64,000 nt of DNA from Pteria penguin (Eukaryota; Mollusca; Bivalvia; Pterioida; Pteriidae), in the NCBI GenBank assembly GCA_035048485.1, contig CM068588.1:1364001-1428000 (forward strand). Reading direction: 5' to 3'. The notes under the pieces are model-generated. The model did no database searches, was not told the origin of the DNA, and saw only the letters and a list, made by a program, of their open reading frames with translations. Shown one piece after another: positions 49,545-60,473 of the stretch. Each line of letters starts with the position of its first letter. The first letter of the stretch is position 1. The translations under genes were made by a program, and so were the position numbers.

Positions 49545-49740
49545 CATGCGCGGATCCAGAATTTTTTGTCACAGGGGGTCCAACCAAAAAAGGTAAATTT
49601 TTCTCTTAGACGAGGGGGTGGGTGAGTCCAACCCCAAAAATGCCCAAATATTACCTTTTTTTGGTAAAATTTTCGGATTCCAGGGGGGGGGGGGCCCGAC
49701 CCCCCAACCCCCCCCCCCCCCCCCTCTGTATCCGCGCATG
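49545..49740. mobile_element. 196-bp MITE with 5-bp target duplication and long G/C runs
   Basis: The ends CATGCGCGGATCCAGA and TCTGTATCCGCGCATG are inverted repeats. The 5-bp sequence GAATA lies directly outside both (49540-49544 and 49741-49745), a clear target-site duplication. The interior carries a run of 12 G followed shortly by a run of 17 C. Confidence 0.85.
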
Positions 49741-49745
49741 GAATA

Positions 49746-50687
49746 TATGCACTAAGTTGAAATTCGGTAACGGCAACGTCTAAAAAGATGGTCAATCTGT
49801 TTCTCATTTAGTTTAATATTCACCAAATTGAGCAAATGATAATAGATCTCACTGTTCATAAAATAAACCACTCATATAACAAAATCAGAATGGCTCACAT
49901 CTTAACTACAAAAATTAAAAAGGAAAAATCAAAATGGACTTTATCACCGAGTTCCGTTGTCATCTTTTTCCACTGAGCCATTTCTGAGGTGTGTCACGGG
50001 TGCCCGGCAATCAACATAAACAGTGAAACAGTACGATTTATACACGCTCTGAGAGGTAGCATGCCTTTATGACTTACATTATTATATTTTGGCGATAGTT
50101 TCAAAAGTTATTTACAGAGATTTATAACTGTTATGTTTGTTCTAACAGTGTAACTATCCGCGTTTCCTCTGACCAGATGCACATGTAGATTTCAACTCCA
50201 ACAGATAGGAATTAATGTAAAGAGAATCAAAATGAAGCATACATTATCTGTCAGTCTGTCTCTCTATCTATTGGAACTACTTACTTTCAGTTATCGTACT
50301 CTGAGTAGGTGTGTGACTGATGCTGTGCAGAAGTAAACTTCTCAAAATTGCCTTTAATTGGAGCGAAATCACACTTAGATCTGAATAAAATTAAGACCCA
50401 AAACATTCCAAAGATGAGCAGGGCAATAGATTAATTGTAAACCGTAATGCAGATTGATGAATTATATTTTGAGCACGAGAGGTATGCGAGTCATAAAATG
50501 GCTGAAATTCATATAACGGGTTTGGCGATATATATCAAGGTGGACTTATTACATCATCTAAATTATTCATGGTTGTATGTGTATGTGAATATGAATAATG
50601 AATATGTGTAAATTGTTTACCTTTATTTGTATGATTATAATCCAATAAAAGGAATAAAAAGATGAACATATAACATACAGTTGAACT
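49746..50687. other. Intergenic, no feature seen
   Basis: AT-rich intergenic DNA; no coding, RNA or repeat feature recognised. Confidence 0.5.
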
Positions 50688-51825
50688 TCGATAACTCGAA
50701 TGTTGAAAACTCGAAAAACCCCGGAAACTCAAAGTCATCCTACGGTCCTGAGAACATTTCGGGTATTTTAATGTTATTTGCCTTCTCAAACTCAAACTTC
50801 TGAAACTCGAATACCCCTGAAACCTCGAAGTAATTTTTAAGTCCCAATGACAAATTTGTACTTAATTTCACCTTCGAAAACTTGAAGCATTTTACCATCG
50901 GAGACTGGAAGCAAATAACAGGATAGAAAGCAATTGGCTTGTTTACACAGCGATTAAAATTACACAATTGTGTGTGTCCAAGCTTGACGGATTAACAGAC
51001 TTGTGTATGGGATCGTATATTACACGTTTCATCCACATTAGTAATTAAACATTCAGGGTATCATCGTTATTATCTACAGATGATTTATTTTAATTTTAAC
51101 TGCCGTAATCATGAAAGAAGATTATTAAAAACTGCCAATGGTGAAAATTGTCTAGAATTATACAAGCTGTAAATTTTAAACAGTAACTTCATATAAGATA
51201 ATGAGCCAACCCCCGACATCGTTGAACAGTTTCAAAGCCGATAGAATGGCTTTGAAAAGGCAGATCTCCATGTTATACATTTTTTATTAGGCATCGAGCA
51301 TGCGAAGCATGATCGAGAGCCTATAGGGATCGTAAAAATTTTACTTCTTCACCGCATTTCCTGGCCAAATCTCATTCATGAAAGAAAATAGTACTTTCTT
51401 TTGAATGCTCATATCAGATTCTAGAAATGCAATTATACTTCCTGATTTTCTTCCATTGCCTGAAATGTTTATTCATAGAAATGTTTAATATGCAATGTGA
51501 CTTAAATGACATACGTGAACATTGTGATTCATGATTAAATTATGCGAAGGTATATACAAGATTTGACCTTAACCAAGGGTCAAATTCGACGTTTATACTT
51601 TCGGATATTCTCGACCTTTTTCATGTAAAAGGCGAGATTGTTCCGAATGTTGTTTATAAACTTAGATATTGGGGCGTAAGGATACATGATGTCATGTTTT
51701 CATTAAAGATCGATTTGTAAACTGTGCTCGTAGTTATGAGTATGCAACTGTAGATACAGCAGTGAATTTTGAAAGTTTGAACTGCATTTGCATTATTTGT
51801 TGTTAATAAACCTCAGTGGTATATA

Positions 51826-52480
51826 CAGTCCACTCTCGTTATAACGTCACTCGAAATAACTGCATATTCTGAAATCGGCAGAAATCGGCCCATAATAAAT
51901 GTTCATGCTCTTATTTGTGTTCTTTATACCGGCATATTCGCCTTCTGGCATCGGCAGCACAGAACAAATGTACATTTTCACACCAATTAAAATTCTATAC
52001 ACCAGGAGACTACCTTAACTGCCGATCTAGGAACTATCAACAAGGGATTTCACGGCTGCCTGCACCAAATATCCGGCATGCGGTTTAGTCTGTTATTTGC
52101 TTTTTGACAACGCACATGCGTTTACCTGTACATATGGCAAAGGATGTATAGTTTAAGAACTAAACTATACTTCCCTGATATGGCTTCATTTGAAATAATT
52201 AAACACTAATTATGCAGGAACTAGAATATGTTTATTCTAGACTCGGTATTTCTACGTAAATATTTTATACATTACATACACTGTACATATAAATTAAACA
52301 GAGCACAATAGAGTTCGGTAATGACCGTAATTATAGTTGTCTCTAACTTTATTAATTGAAAAATTTTTATTTATATAATTTTATACGAAATTGCAGCTAT
52401 TTGTATATATCAGCAATTTTAAATTCGTTTAAACGGCAAAATTCAGATAAAAGACATGGACGTTGTAACGAGAGTTACTG
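51826..52480. mobile_element. Second, different Tigger-like element nested within the insertion
   Basis: CAGTCCACTCTCGTTATAACG-type left end (TA before it) and CGTTGTAACGAGAGTTACTG right end are inverted repeats with a few mismatches. 655 bp, no coding capacity. Confidence 0.6.
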
Positions 52481-52551
52481 CACCAGTGTCGTTGATGTAC
52501 TCTATAGACTTGGGATTCTAAATTTCAAGGACTTGGAAATATTTACCATGA

Positions 52552-53560
52552 TGCCCCCGCCAAGGAAGTGTGGGGGGGGGGGGGGTGTTCCTATATAGGA
52601 ATCACCATGTCCGTCTGTCCATGCGTCCCGATTCGTGTCCGTTTGATAACTTATGTACCATAGGACTCAGGATGATCAAACTTGGTATGTGAATGTCTCA
52701 TGGGAACGGGATGTGTCATGTACCAAAATTTGGTCACTGTGACCTTGGCCTTGACTTAAGACCTCTTTGATAGTAAATCCTGGGCCACTTTGTGTCAGGA
52801 GCATAACTTTTTATTTGGTCAATAGATTTGGATAATATTTCACAGGATTGTTGCCCATGACCTAAGGATGTATCATGACCTTAACCCAAAGTCAAAGGTC
52901 AAGGTCAATGTGGACTTGGTTGTTAAAATCCTGTCCGAACCATATCTTTTTACTGGATGGATGGATTTAGTGTTGCCCTTTGCCTAAGGATGTGTCATGA
53001 CCTTGACCCAAGGTCATAGGTCAAAGGTGGATGTTACTGTGGACTTGGTTGTTAAAATACTATCCGGGCCATATCTTTATATGGGATTGATGAATTTAGA
53101 TAATATTTCGCAGGATCGTTGCCCATCGCCCAAGGGTGTGTCATGGCCTTGACCGAAGTTTAAGGTCAAGTTCAATGTGGACTTGGTTATTAAAGTCATG
53201 TACGGGTCGTATCTTTTTATTTGGTCAGTAGATTTGGATAATATCTCACAGGATTATTGCCCATTACGTAAGGGTGTGTCATGACCTTGACCGAAGGTCA
53301 GCAATCAAGGTCACGGTGTACTTGTTGTTAAAGATCCTGTCCAGGCAATATCTTGTTATTGGGTTAATAGATTTGGATAATATTTCACAGGATTGTTGTC
53401 CATGACCTAAGGGTGTGGCATAGTTCAAGGTCGCTGTTTCTTTGGTGACTAAACTCATGTCTGATTGGATTTTGGCAAGACTAAATGTTCAGCTTCCTGA
53501 ATAATTGCATGTTTAACTTTTTTGCCGCGTGGGGTATTTGTCCCGTTAGGACAGCTCTAG
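52552..53560. repeat. Dispersed repeat with ~130-140 bp internal units
   Basis: Starts GATGCCCCCGCCAAGGAAGT with a G-run, then ATGTCCGTCTGTCCATGCGT, followed by four to five copies of a unit (GATTGTTGCCCATGACC, GTCATGACCTTGACC, GTGGACTTGGTTGTTAAAA). Typical of bivalve GGTCA-type elements; origin unknown to me. Confidence 0.7.
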
Positions 53561-53996
53561 TGTTTAGTTTGCCAGGACAAATGTCCGGAGTCCTACTATC
53601 ATACCCTTGTTGTCACATGCATCCAGTCATAGTTAATTTAAAGAAATTAATCTACATAGTTGCTCATTGTCCCACTTGCACTTTAAACGGCTTGATAATC
53701 AATCCTGCTCGATGCCTTTATGGTCTTTCAGGCCTTTGATTAGTTTTATTAAATACATTTTGTACGTAGATGATAATTGACATGATATACATTTAAATTA
53801 AATAAATTAAGAATATCATATCGTCTTTATACTATTTTAAGTATTACAGTAGCACAAAATGTTCGTAGGTAATAATGTTTGATCTTTCCTTTTCTAATTT
53901 CCAGCGAATTTCCGCAACTTCTAAAAATGGAACCTACTGAACCTCGAAGTGATTTCCTAGGTCCCGAGCACTTCGAGCTATCGAAGTTCGACTGTA

Positions 53997-55009
53997 TAGA
54001 TGAATGCTTAAAAGATTAAAAGTTCAATGTGTTTATCTTAACTTCACTCTCTGTTCAATGTTTAAAAGACCTGGTAATTTGTGATTGTTTCGCCACCATG
54101 GTATGCGAGCTCAAAATTTGCTCCTGTAATGCATGTACCTTACAAATGTCACTTTCATTAGTTTGGTCTAAACCCCTGAGGTATCAAACAAAACCCCTGA
54201 GGTATCGAACAACGACTGCCATCGGAGTTTCGGTTTCTGTAAACATGACGGCAGGCAATGGATCATCATCATGATCATTGCATGATTCGAGTGAAGGCTC
54301 CGCGCCTCTCAATGAATCCGTAATTTAATCATCTGTGATTCTTTCAAAATTGTCACAATTATACCAGGGTTTTGGTCAGTGTTTATTTAGTATTTATCAA
54401 TCTGCCTTGAGCAGTGTTTACATACATGTACACTCCTGGATATTCACCTTGTTTGATGATACAGTCGGGGGATAATGGCTTTGTTTGTACCGACATTTCA
54501 GTGGTTGATGGCGGTATGCAAGTTTGGTGTTATAACAGGGTTATGATATAATGGGAAATCTGAAATTATGGCGATATGAGAGTTTGGCGTCATAAAGGGG
54601 GGGGGGGGGATAGGTAAGATAGATAGAGGGAGAGCTGTATGGTACATATTGGGTCATGTGACCAATCTGACTTCAAGAATGGGTAAAATTAGGATACTAT
54701 GAGACATTTGACATTAGTCATGTAGTACATATTTGAATGCTTTACCATATGTTTATAGCATGACAAATTGTGAATCGCAATTTGGAACAAATTTTTTTGG
54801 GGTAAGAGAACTCTTATGGAACATAAAGTCGTAGGATGCATTTCAAAAGTTTGGGAGACCAAAACTTGAATAACATGATAAAAAATTGGTTCATGATCTG
54901 CAAACAGGTGGGGGTGCCTCTAGAAGTCATATTAAATTGCAGATCTAGATTTAAATTATATGTTATTCTTTTTAGTCAATGTTATGTTGAATATAAAAAA
55001 TAGGTCTTG
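53997..55009. other. Intergenic, no feature seen; may hold KLHDC8 5' non-coding exon
   Basis: KLHDC8 exon 1 seems to start after an acceptor at 55801, so a non-coding first exon should lie upstream, possibly here, but I could not pick a convincing donor. A direct repeat ACCCCTGAGGTATC sits at 54172-54207 and a G-run at 54597-54609. Confidence 0.35.
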
Positions 55010-55020
55010 ATATTTAAATG

Positions 55021-55299
55021 ATTGATTGATTGATTGATTTTTGTTTAACGTCACACTACGAATATTTCAAGTATATGGTGACGGCATCTGCCTGATGCGG
55101 GGCATACAAATTTTGACCTTTGCAACGGACCCACCCGAAGCAGTGAGGGATCTTTAACGTGCCATGCATACCACAACACGGGGCCTCGGTTTTTACTGTC
55201 TCATCCGAAAGACATGACACCGGCATGACCAGAGCGGGAATCGAACCCTGGCCTCCCAATCAGGAGTCCAGCGCGATACCACTAGGCCACGCCGGCTTA
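55021..55299 (-). mobile_element. tRNA-derived SINE, best-preserved copy
   Basis: Minus strand: tRNA-like head GCCGGCGTGGCCTAGTGG with a canonical A box (TGGCCTAGTGG), B box GGTTCGATTCC, body CCTCACTGCTTCGGGTGGG, GGCAGATGCCGTCACCATAT, and an (ATCA)n tail. An exact 11-bp target duplication ATATTTAAATG lies at 55010-55020 and 55300-55310. Intact Pol III boxes and perfect duplication make it the youngest copy in the window. Confidence 0.93.
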
Positions 55300-55825
55300 A
55301 TATTTAAATGAAAAAATATGTTTTGCATCAAAACTTTGACTTTTCTGTTTTTCTTTCCGTTTCTTTATTCACATACAGGGTTTTTTTCCAATACTTTAGG
55401 AATGTGACTGGGTCCCTTGCAATTGGGAAAATAGTGCGAATTTGGTACAGTTTGGGAAAAGTTAAGAACAAACATTACACATATAAATACTAAATTAACA
55501 TTATATTCAGGATTTTGTTTACTACTTCATTTATCTTGATCTCATCTCTTTGAATTTGTGCATTACACATACAATTTTTGTACTTAAATTTTTTCACTTT
55601 GGAGATTAGAAGCAAATTGAGAATTTTTGGTCACTTTTTGGGAAAAAATAATACTATTTGGCATTGGGACTGGGTCCTTATAACAGACCCAAATTCACTA
55701 AAAAAAAAAAAAAAAAATTCCTGACATAAAATACTTAATACAGAAAATATTGTATTTATAAGGTGTTAATGGAAACCTGATTTAAAGAGTAATTTTTCCA
55801 GGTAGTGACGACACTTTTCACCATC

Positions 55826-58800
55826 ATGGCCAGTGCCAAATCATGTGGTACATATGCCTGGGAAACCATGAAGAAAATGCACAACCCACGTGTCTTTGCC
55901 ACACCCCTGATTCACAAGGGAAATGTTTTTGTCATAGGAGGATGTGACCAGGCAGGGCAGCCTTTAGATACATTTGAATATTACGAAACCTCAAAACGAA
56001 AATGGCACAATCTACCAACAATGTTAACAAAGAGAGCGGCACCAGCTGCTCAGGTGATTGGGGATAAAATTGTTGCAATAGGTGGTGTGGGAGAAACACA
56101 AGCTCCTGTAGACGCTGTGGAAATTTATGACATCAAGGCAAAGAAATGGACCAAGATGGAGCCCCTGAATGAGCCTTTACAAGGAGTATGTTCTATAGTG
56201 CGGGGTAAGACTGAATGATTGGTTTTACTTCCTGTAATTGCTCAGTTAAAATGCATAAATTATTCTATAGATATGGTAAGGCCATCACCCCAAAATTAAT
56301 TGATTTAGTGTTTTCCAAGTTACTTTTTTTTTAAATTGGTTGCTGCAGGAATTTTTTTATTGCCAATGTCAAAATATTTTTTTTCATTGGTCGAAAATCA
56401 CTGAATTATATAATAACCCTTGATTGAGTACCTTGTGACTTATCATTAGAATGAATTAGAGGGTAAAATTTTTAATCACTACGTTAATATTCTGCTATGA
56501 TACATTATCATTATCATTATACATTTTCTCTCTTTCCAGATGGCAAGATCCTAATAATGGGTGGTATGAGCTCTGATTCTAACCCAAAGGACCATCTCTG
56601 GAGTTACGACATTGAACAAGACAAATGGAAGGCCCTTCCCTCCATGTCGACACCTCGCTACGCTTCCTCTGCCTTTGAAGTCAACAACAAGCTTTATGTC
56701 ATAGGTCAGAATGTTTGCAAAAAAAGTCTAAGATTTGTATGTATCATTGTATGGTGGTGTCCTACTGCATTATAAAAAAAAGTCTAAGATTTATACGTAT
56801 CATTGTATGGGGGTGTCCTACTGCACCATCAAAAAAGTCCTAAGATTTGTATGTATCATTGTATGGGAGTGTCCTACTGCACCATCAAAAAAGTCTAAGA
56901 TTTGTATGTATCACTGTATGGTGGTTTCCTACTGCATCATCATAAAAAATCTCAGATTTGTATGTATCATTGTATGGTGGTGTCCTACTGCATCAGTCTG
57001 TCTTTGATTAATAAAGTTTAGCTACAGGAACAAATTTCATGATATCACTTATTTCTTTACTAAGTTATGGATCTTTGATCTTGTATTACCATTTCAATAT
57101 TTCTTTTGTTTCATGATTTTAACTTCATGTAAGGTTTGAAGTTCATTTATACTTTTGTGGTGAGGACATGAAAATTGGTCATTGGAGCACATGTGTCTTT
57201 GTAATATAGGATTTTTTCTCACATGTCCTTCTCAACAGTGGGACTTGTAAATGTCCTAACACGATAGGCAGATTTCTCTGCTCATGAAGGGTTCTAGAAG
57301 TTGAATATCTGACTGACACCTGTGTGGGAGATTCAATAGCATTTGTTTATTGGCAAGACTTGAAGTCCAGGGTGTCTACTCGGGTTACATATGCAGATAG
57401 TTGTTTGGTGTGGTTATTGAGATAATTGGTTGATGTGGTTATTGAGATAGTCAGTTGGTGTGGTTATTGAGATAGTTGTTTGGTGTGGTTATTAAGATAA
57501 TTTGTTGGTGTGGTTATTGAGATAATTGGTTGGTATGGTTATTGAGATAGTTGTTTGGTGTGGTTATTGAGATAGTCAGTTGGTGTGGTTATTGAGATAG
57601 TTGGCGAGGTTATTGAGATAATTGGTTGGTGTGGTTATTGAGATAGTTAGTTGGTGTGGTTATTGAGATAGTTGGATGATGTGGTTATTGAGATAATTGG
57701 TTGGTGTGGTTATTGAGATAGTTAGTTGGTGAGGTTATTAAGATAGTTGGATGATGTGGTTATAGAGATAATTGGTTGGTGTGGTTATTTAGATAGTCGG
57801 TTGGTGAGATTATAGAGATAATTGGTCGGTGTGGTTATAGAGATTATCTGTTGGTGTGGTTATTAAGATTATTCGGTTGGTGTGGTTTTAGTTATAATTG
57901 GTTGATTTGGGTATTGAGATAGTTGGTTGGTGTGGTTATTGAGATAGTCAGTTGGTGTGGTAATTGAAAAAGTCGGTTGATGTGGTCAGAGATAATTGGT
58001 TGGTGTGGTTATTGAGATAGTGGGTTGGTGTGGATATTGAGATAGTGGGTTGGTGTGGATATTGAGATAGTCGGTTGGTGTGGATATTGAGATAGTCAGT
58101 TGGTGTGGTTATTTAGATAGTCAGTGTGGTTATTGAGATGGTTGGTGTGGTTATTGTTTGATTTGAAATTATTCAGAAGTTTATACAACTAACAATAACC
58201 CTGTAAAATTCTCGGACTCCAGAAGCATGTGAAGTATTCAAATTAATAGAACATTATCATGAATGAAGAGTATTGACTTGGGAAATTATCTCCAACACAA
58301 GGTGGAAAAATATCTGTGACCAAAACTGTAATGAAAATTCTAAGTACCTTTCTTGACTGAATGTGAAAAGGTGAACAAAAATCACATATGATCATGTTCT
58401 TTTTAGGTGGTCGACAAGGCAAGTTACCCTGTGTGGCATTTGAAGTTTTCGATTTTGAGACAAATAAATGGGAGACGTTGCCAGAGATTCCCAGTAAACG
58501 AGTTTTCCCCAACTACACATGTGGTGGTAACCGAATATTTAGTATTGGAGGTCTAAATCAACCTGCAGATAAGGGGTTCTCTGATGCATGCGAAGTGTTT
58601 GATACAGAGACGAGTAAGTAATTTATTTTATTTACAGTTAAATCATATTTAATATTTGATTTTTATAGGGAACATTCTTGGCATGCAAATAAACTAACAG
58701 GGAATAACCTGTGTTTGGTGTTGTCAGCAGAACAATGGCAGCATATACTGGATTTATTGTATAAAAGATCAAATAAACAAAATACATATACTCTGTATAA

Positions 58801-60473
58801 TTACAATTGTGAGTTGATGGTAAATCAATAAAACCTTTGGTTTGATGGAACAGTATAATAAAAACATAGCTTTTAAACATATGGCTTGACTTAGGTAGTA
58901 ATAGTGAGTCAAAATTTCTTGTGTTACGAGCAGAGTGCTTTAATAACAATAGACTTTTTACAATTCTACATGATGTAAGGGGCAGTATCAGATAGAAAGA
59001 TTTTTCAGCTCAGATTTGTGTCATGATAGATTAACTTAACAATCTTATCATTAGCATTTTTATGAACGAAATGCAAAATGCGGTTTGTCCAATATTTAGG
59101 TCCCTTGCATTATTTGAAATTGGAATAAAGGTCTGTTACATGTAACACATACAAAATATAAATTGGACTCATTTAGTAATTTGTATTGTTAGTGAATAAA
59201 GGAATGATTTGAATTCTGTTTACAGAGGAATGGAAGATTGGTGCTAATTTACCTACCAAGAGAGGTGACATGGCGATCGGTGTCGTAGGTGACAGGGTGA
59301 TATGCGCCGGGGGACTAGGTGAGTCTGGCAGTGGTAGTATGGGACTAGAGTGTCAGCAAATTCTCATCTATTTTATGCTGGAGCAAATTTTGATTTGAGA
59401 GGGGATCATTCATCTGCTTGACTTAATTCGTAGTTTTCCTAGATAATCTCCATGCTGTCCACAGATAACAAGTTTTAGTATGATACTGTGAATGTGATTT
59501 TGTCAAGTTTTAGTATGATACTGTGAATGTGATTTGTCAAGCTTTAGAATGATTCTGTGAATGTGATTTTGTCAAGTTTTCACATAATCTAGTTGTGTGT
59601 GGATGTTATGGACCATATTTTGGAAATATTTTACATTTATAGGTAGGTAAATGGTTAATTTAAATATAGATCACAAGGTTTCTGTGCATGTGTCTAATTT
59701 TTAGTTGTTACAAAAAAAGCACTGAAACCCCCCATCCTTCCAAGGATTGGGAATATCCATGTTTTCATAAAGGTTTTCAATTCTGACCATAATCCTACCA
59801 CCACAAGCCGTCCAAATCGAATCGTTTGGACCATATGTTGAGCCTATTGTGACACCTCCACAGTATACAAACACTTCTTCACATCCTTATAAAGCAGTTT
59901 CATCTCTGTTCTATTGTACCAGGCTGGATGGTTTTGCTTCCGTTATTTGGTCTCATAAGATATTTGGTGGGTGGGGCTAGTTGATTTTGCCTTTGGTGAA
60001 CCAATGTTTTGAATGGTTTCCTTTACAGAAATTACTGCCAGCATCTTTGTATTACACAAATAAGATATGGATCTCGATATATCCATTCATTATTTGAATT
60101 TCCTGGATATTTCATTGTAGGATTTGGAGCATACATAACAATGGTTTCTTACTCAGACTTGTCCGAAGTAACACATTCTCAGGTAAAGCATGAAATAGGA
60201 ACCCCTGATTGATTTATCATACATTCTTGGGTTTAGATATTGTTTAACCTCCTTAAATAAATCTCTCTTTCAGGGAATGCTGGGAAGCCTCTGCAGATTG
60301 TTGAGTCTTATGATTGGGCGACAGATCGATGGATTGAGATCAAGAACTCGCCCACCACCCACTGCTCATGTGCATTTACCGTATTGTCGGATAAACTGTA
60401 TGTGATAGGAGGATTGTCGTTAGGAGGACCCAGCTCTAGCATGGAAATCCTCAGCTTCCGTTCAGGCAGTTAA
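55826..60473 (+). CDS. KLHDC8: KLHDC8A/B-like kelch-repeat protein, five coding exons
   Basis: Coding exons 55826-56204, 56540-56704, 58407-58613, 59226-59318 and 60274-60473 have GT-AG junctions, are all in phase 1, and give 1,044 nt (347 aa; vertebrate KLHDC8A/B are about 350 by memory). The protein is almost wholly kelch repeats, predicted to form one beta-propeller: repeat cores VFVIGGCDQAG, IVAIGGVGE, ILIMGGMSS, LYVIGGRQGKLP, IFSIGGLNQP, VICAGGLGN and LYVIGGLSLGG, with downstream aromatic (K/R)W positions. IGGRQGKLP and IGGLNQP closely resemble KLHDC8 rather than KLHL proteins, and there is no BTB or BACK domain. The ATG at 55826 (ATCATGG context) is the first in the exon; an acceptor TTTTTCCAG just before 55802 implies a non-coding first exon. 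The molecular function is not established; vertebrate KLHDC8B is linked to cytokinesis. The 8A/8B split is likely vertebrate-specific. Confidence 0.92.
56717..57000. repeat. ~57-bp tandem array, five copies, just after KLHDC8 exon 2
   Basis: Five imperfect copies of a unit with AGTCTAAGATTTGTATGTAT, CATTGTATGGTGGTGTCC and TACTGCA. The array begins 13 bp after the exon-2 donor, inside intron 2. The Cys/Val/Trp-rich open frame is an artefact. Confidence 0.93.
57395..58160. repeat. ~25-bp tandem array of about 30 copies, KLHDC8 intron 2
   Basis: About thirty imperfect copies of TTGGTGTGGTTATTGAGATA plus a few bases, with unit lengths from about 18 to 27 bp. Ends about 240 bp before the exon-3 acceptor. 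Strand-biased composition (G/T-rich on plus). Confidence 0.93.
59468..59580. repeat. Three-copy ~38-bp tandem repeat, KLHDC8 intron 4
   Basis: Three copies of CAAGTTTTAGTATGATACTG with TGAATGTGATTTTGT, the last slightly diverged. Confidence 0.85.

Larger units (their letters stand above)
51291..53738. mobile_element. 2.45-kb insertion inside the Tigger-like element
   Basis: Bounded by ATTAG on both sides (51286-51290 and 53739-53743), consistent with a 5-bp target duplication of the ATTAG present once in the intact copy. The left end GCATCGAGCATGCGAAGC is matched near the right by GCTCGATGCC (53707-53716). The inside is itself composite: another inverted-repeat element (51826-52480) and a GGTCA-type repeat block. 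Confidence 0.65.
50688..53994. mobile_element. Pogo/Tigger-like element, second copy, split by a nested insertion
   Basis: Left end CAGTTGAACTTCGATAACTC and right end AGCTATCGAAGTTCGACTG, each flanked by TA. Segments 50688-51285 and 53744-53994 align through their length with the 849-bp copy at 19139-19987; the intervening 2.45 kb is foreign to that copy. No transposase frame. Confidence 0.85.

Noticed and set aside
48764..49807. Short open frames with Pro- or Gly-rich runs
   Set aside because: They translate MITE ends and homopolymer runs, with no domain.
55805..55825. Upstream GTG start seven codons before the KLHDC8 ATG
   Set aside because: The first in-frame codon there is GTG, not ATG; the ATG at 55826 has a good context and matches the usual start of the family.
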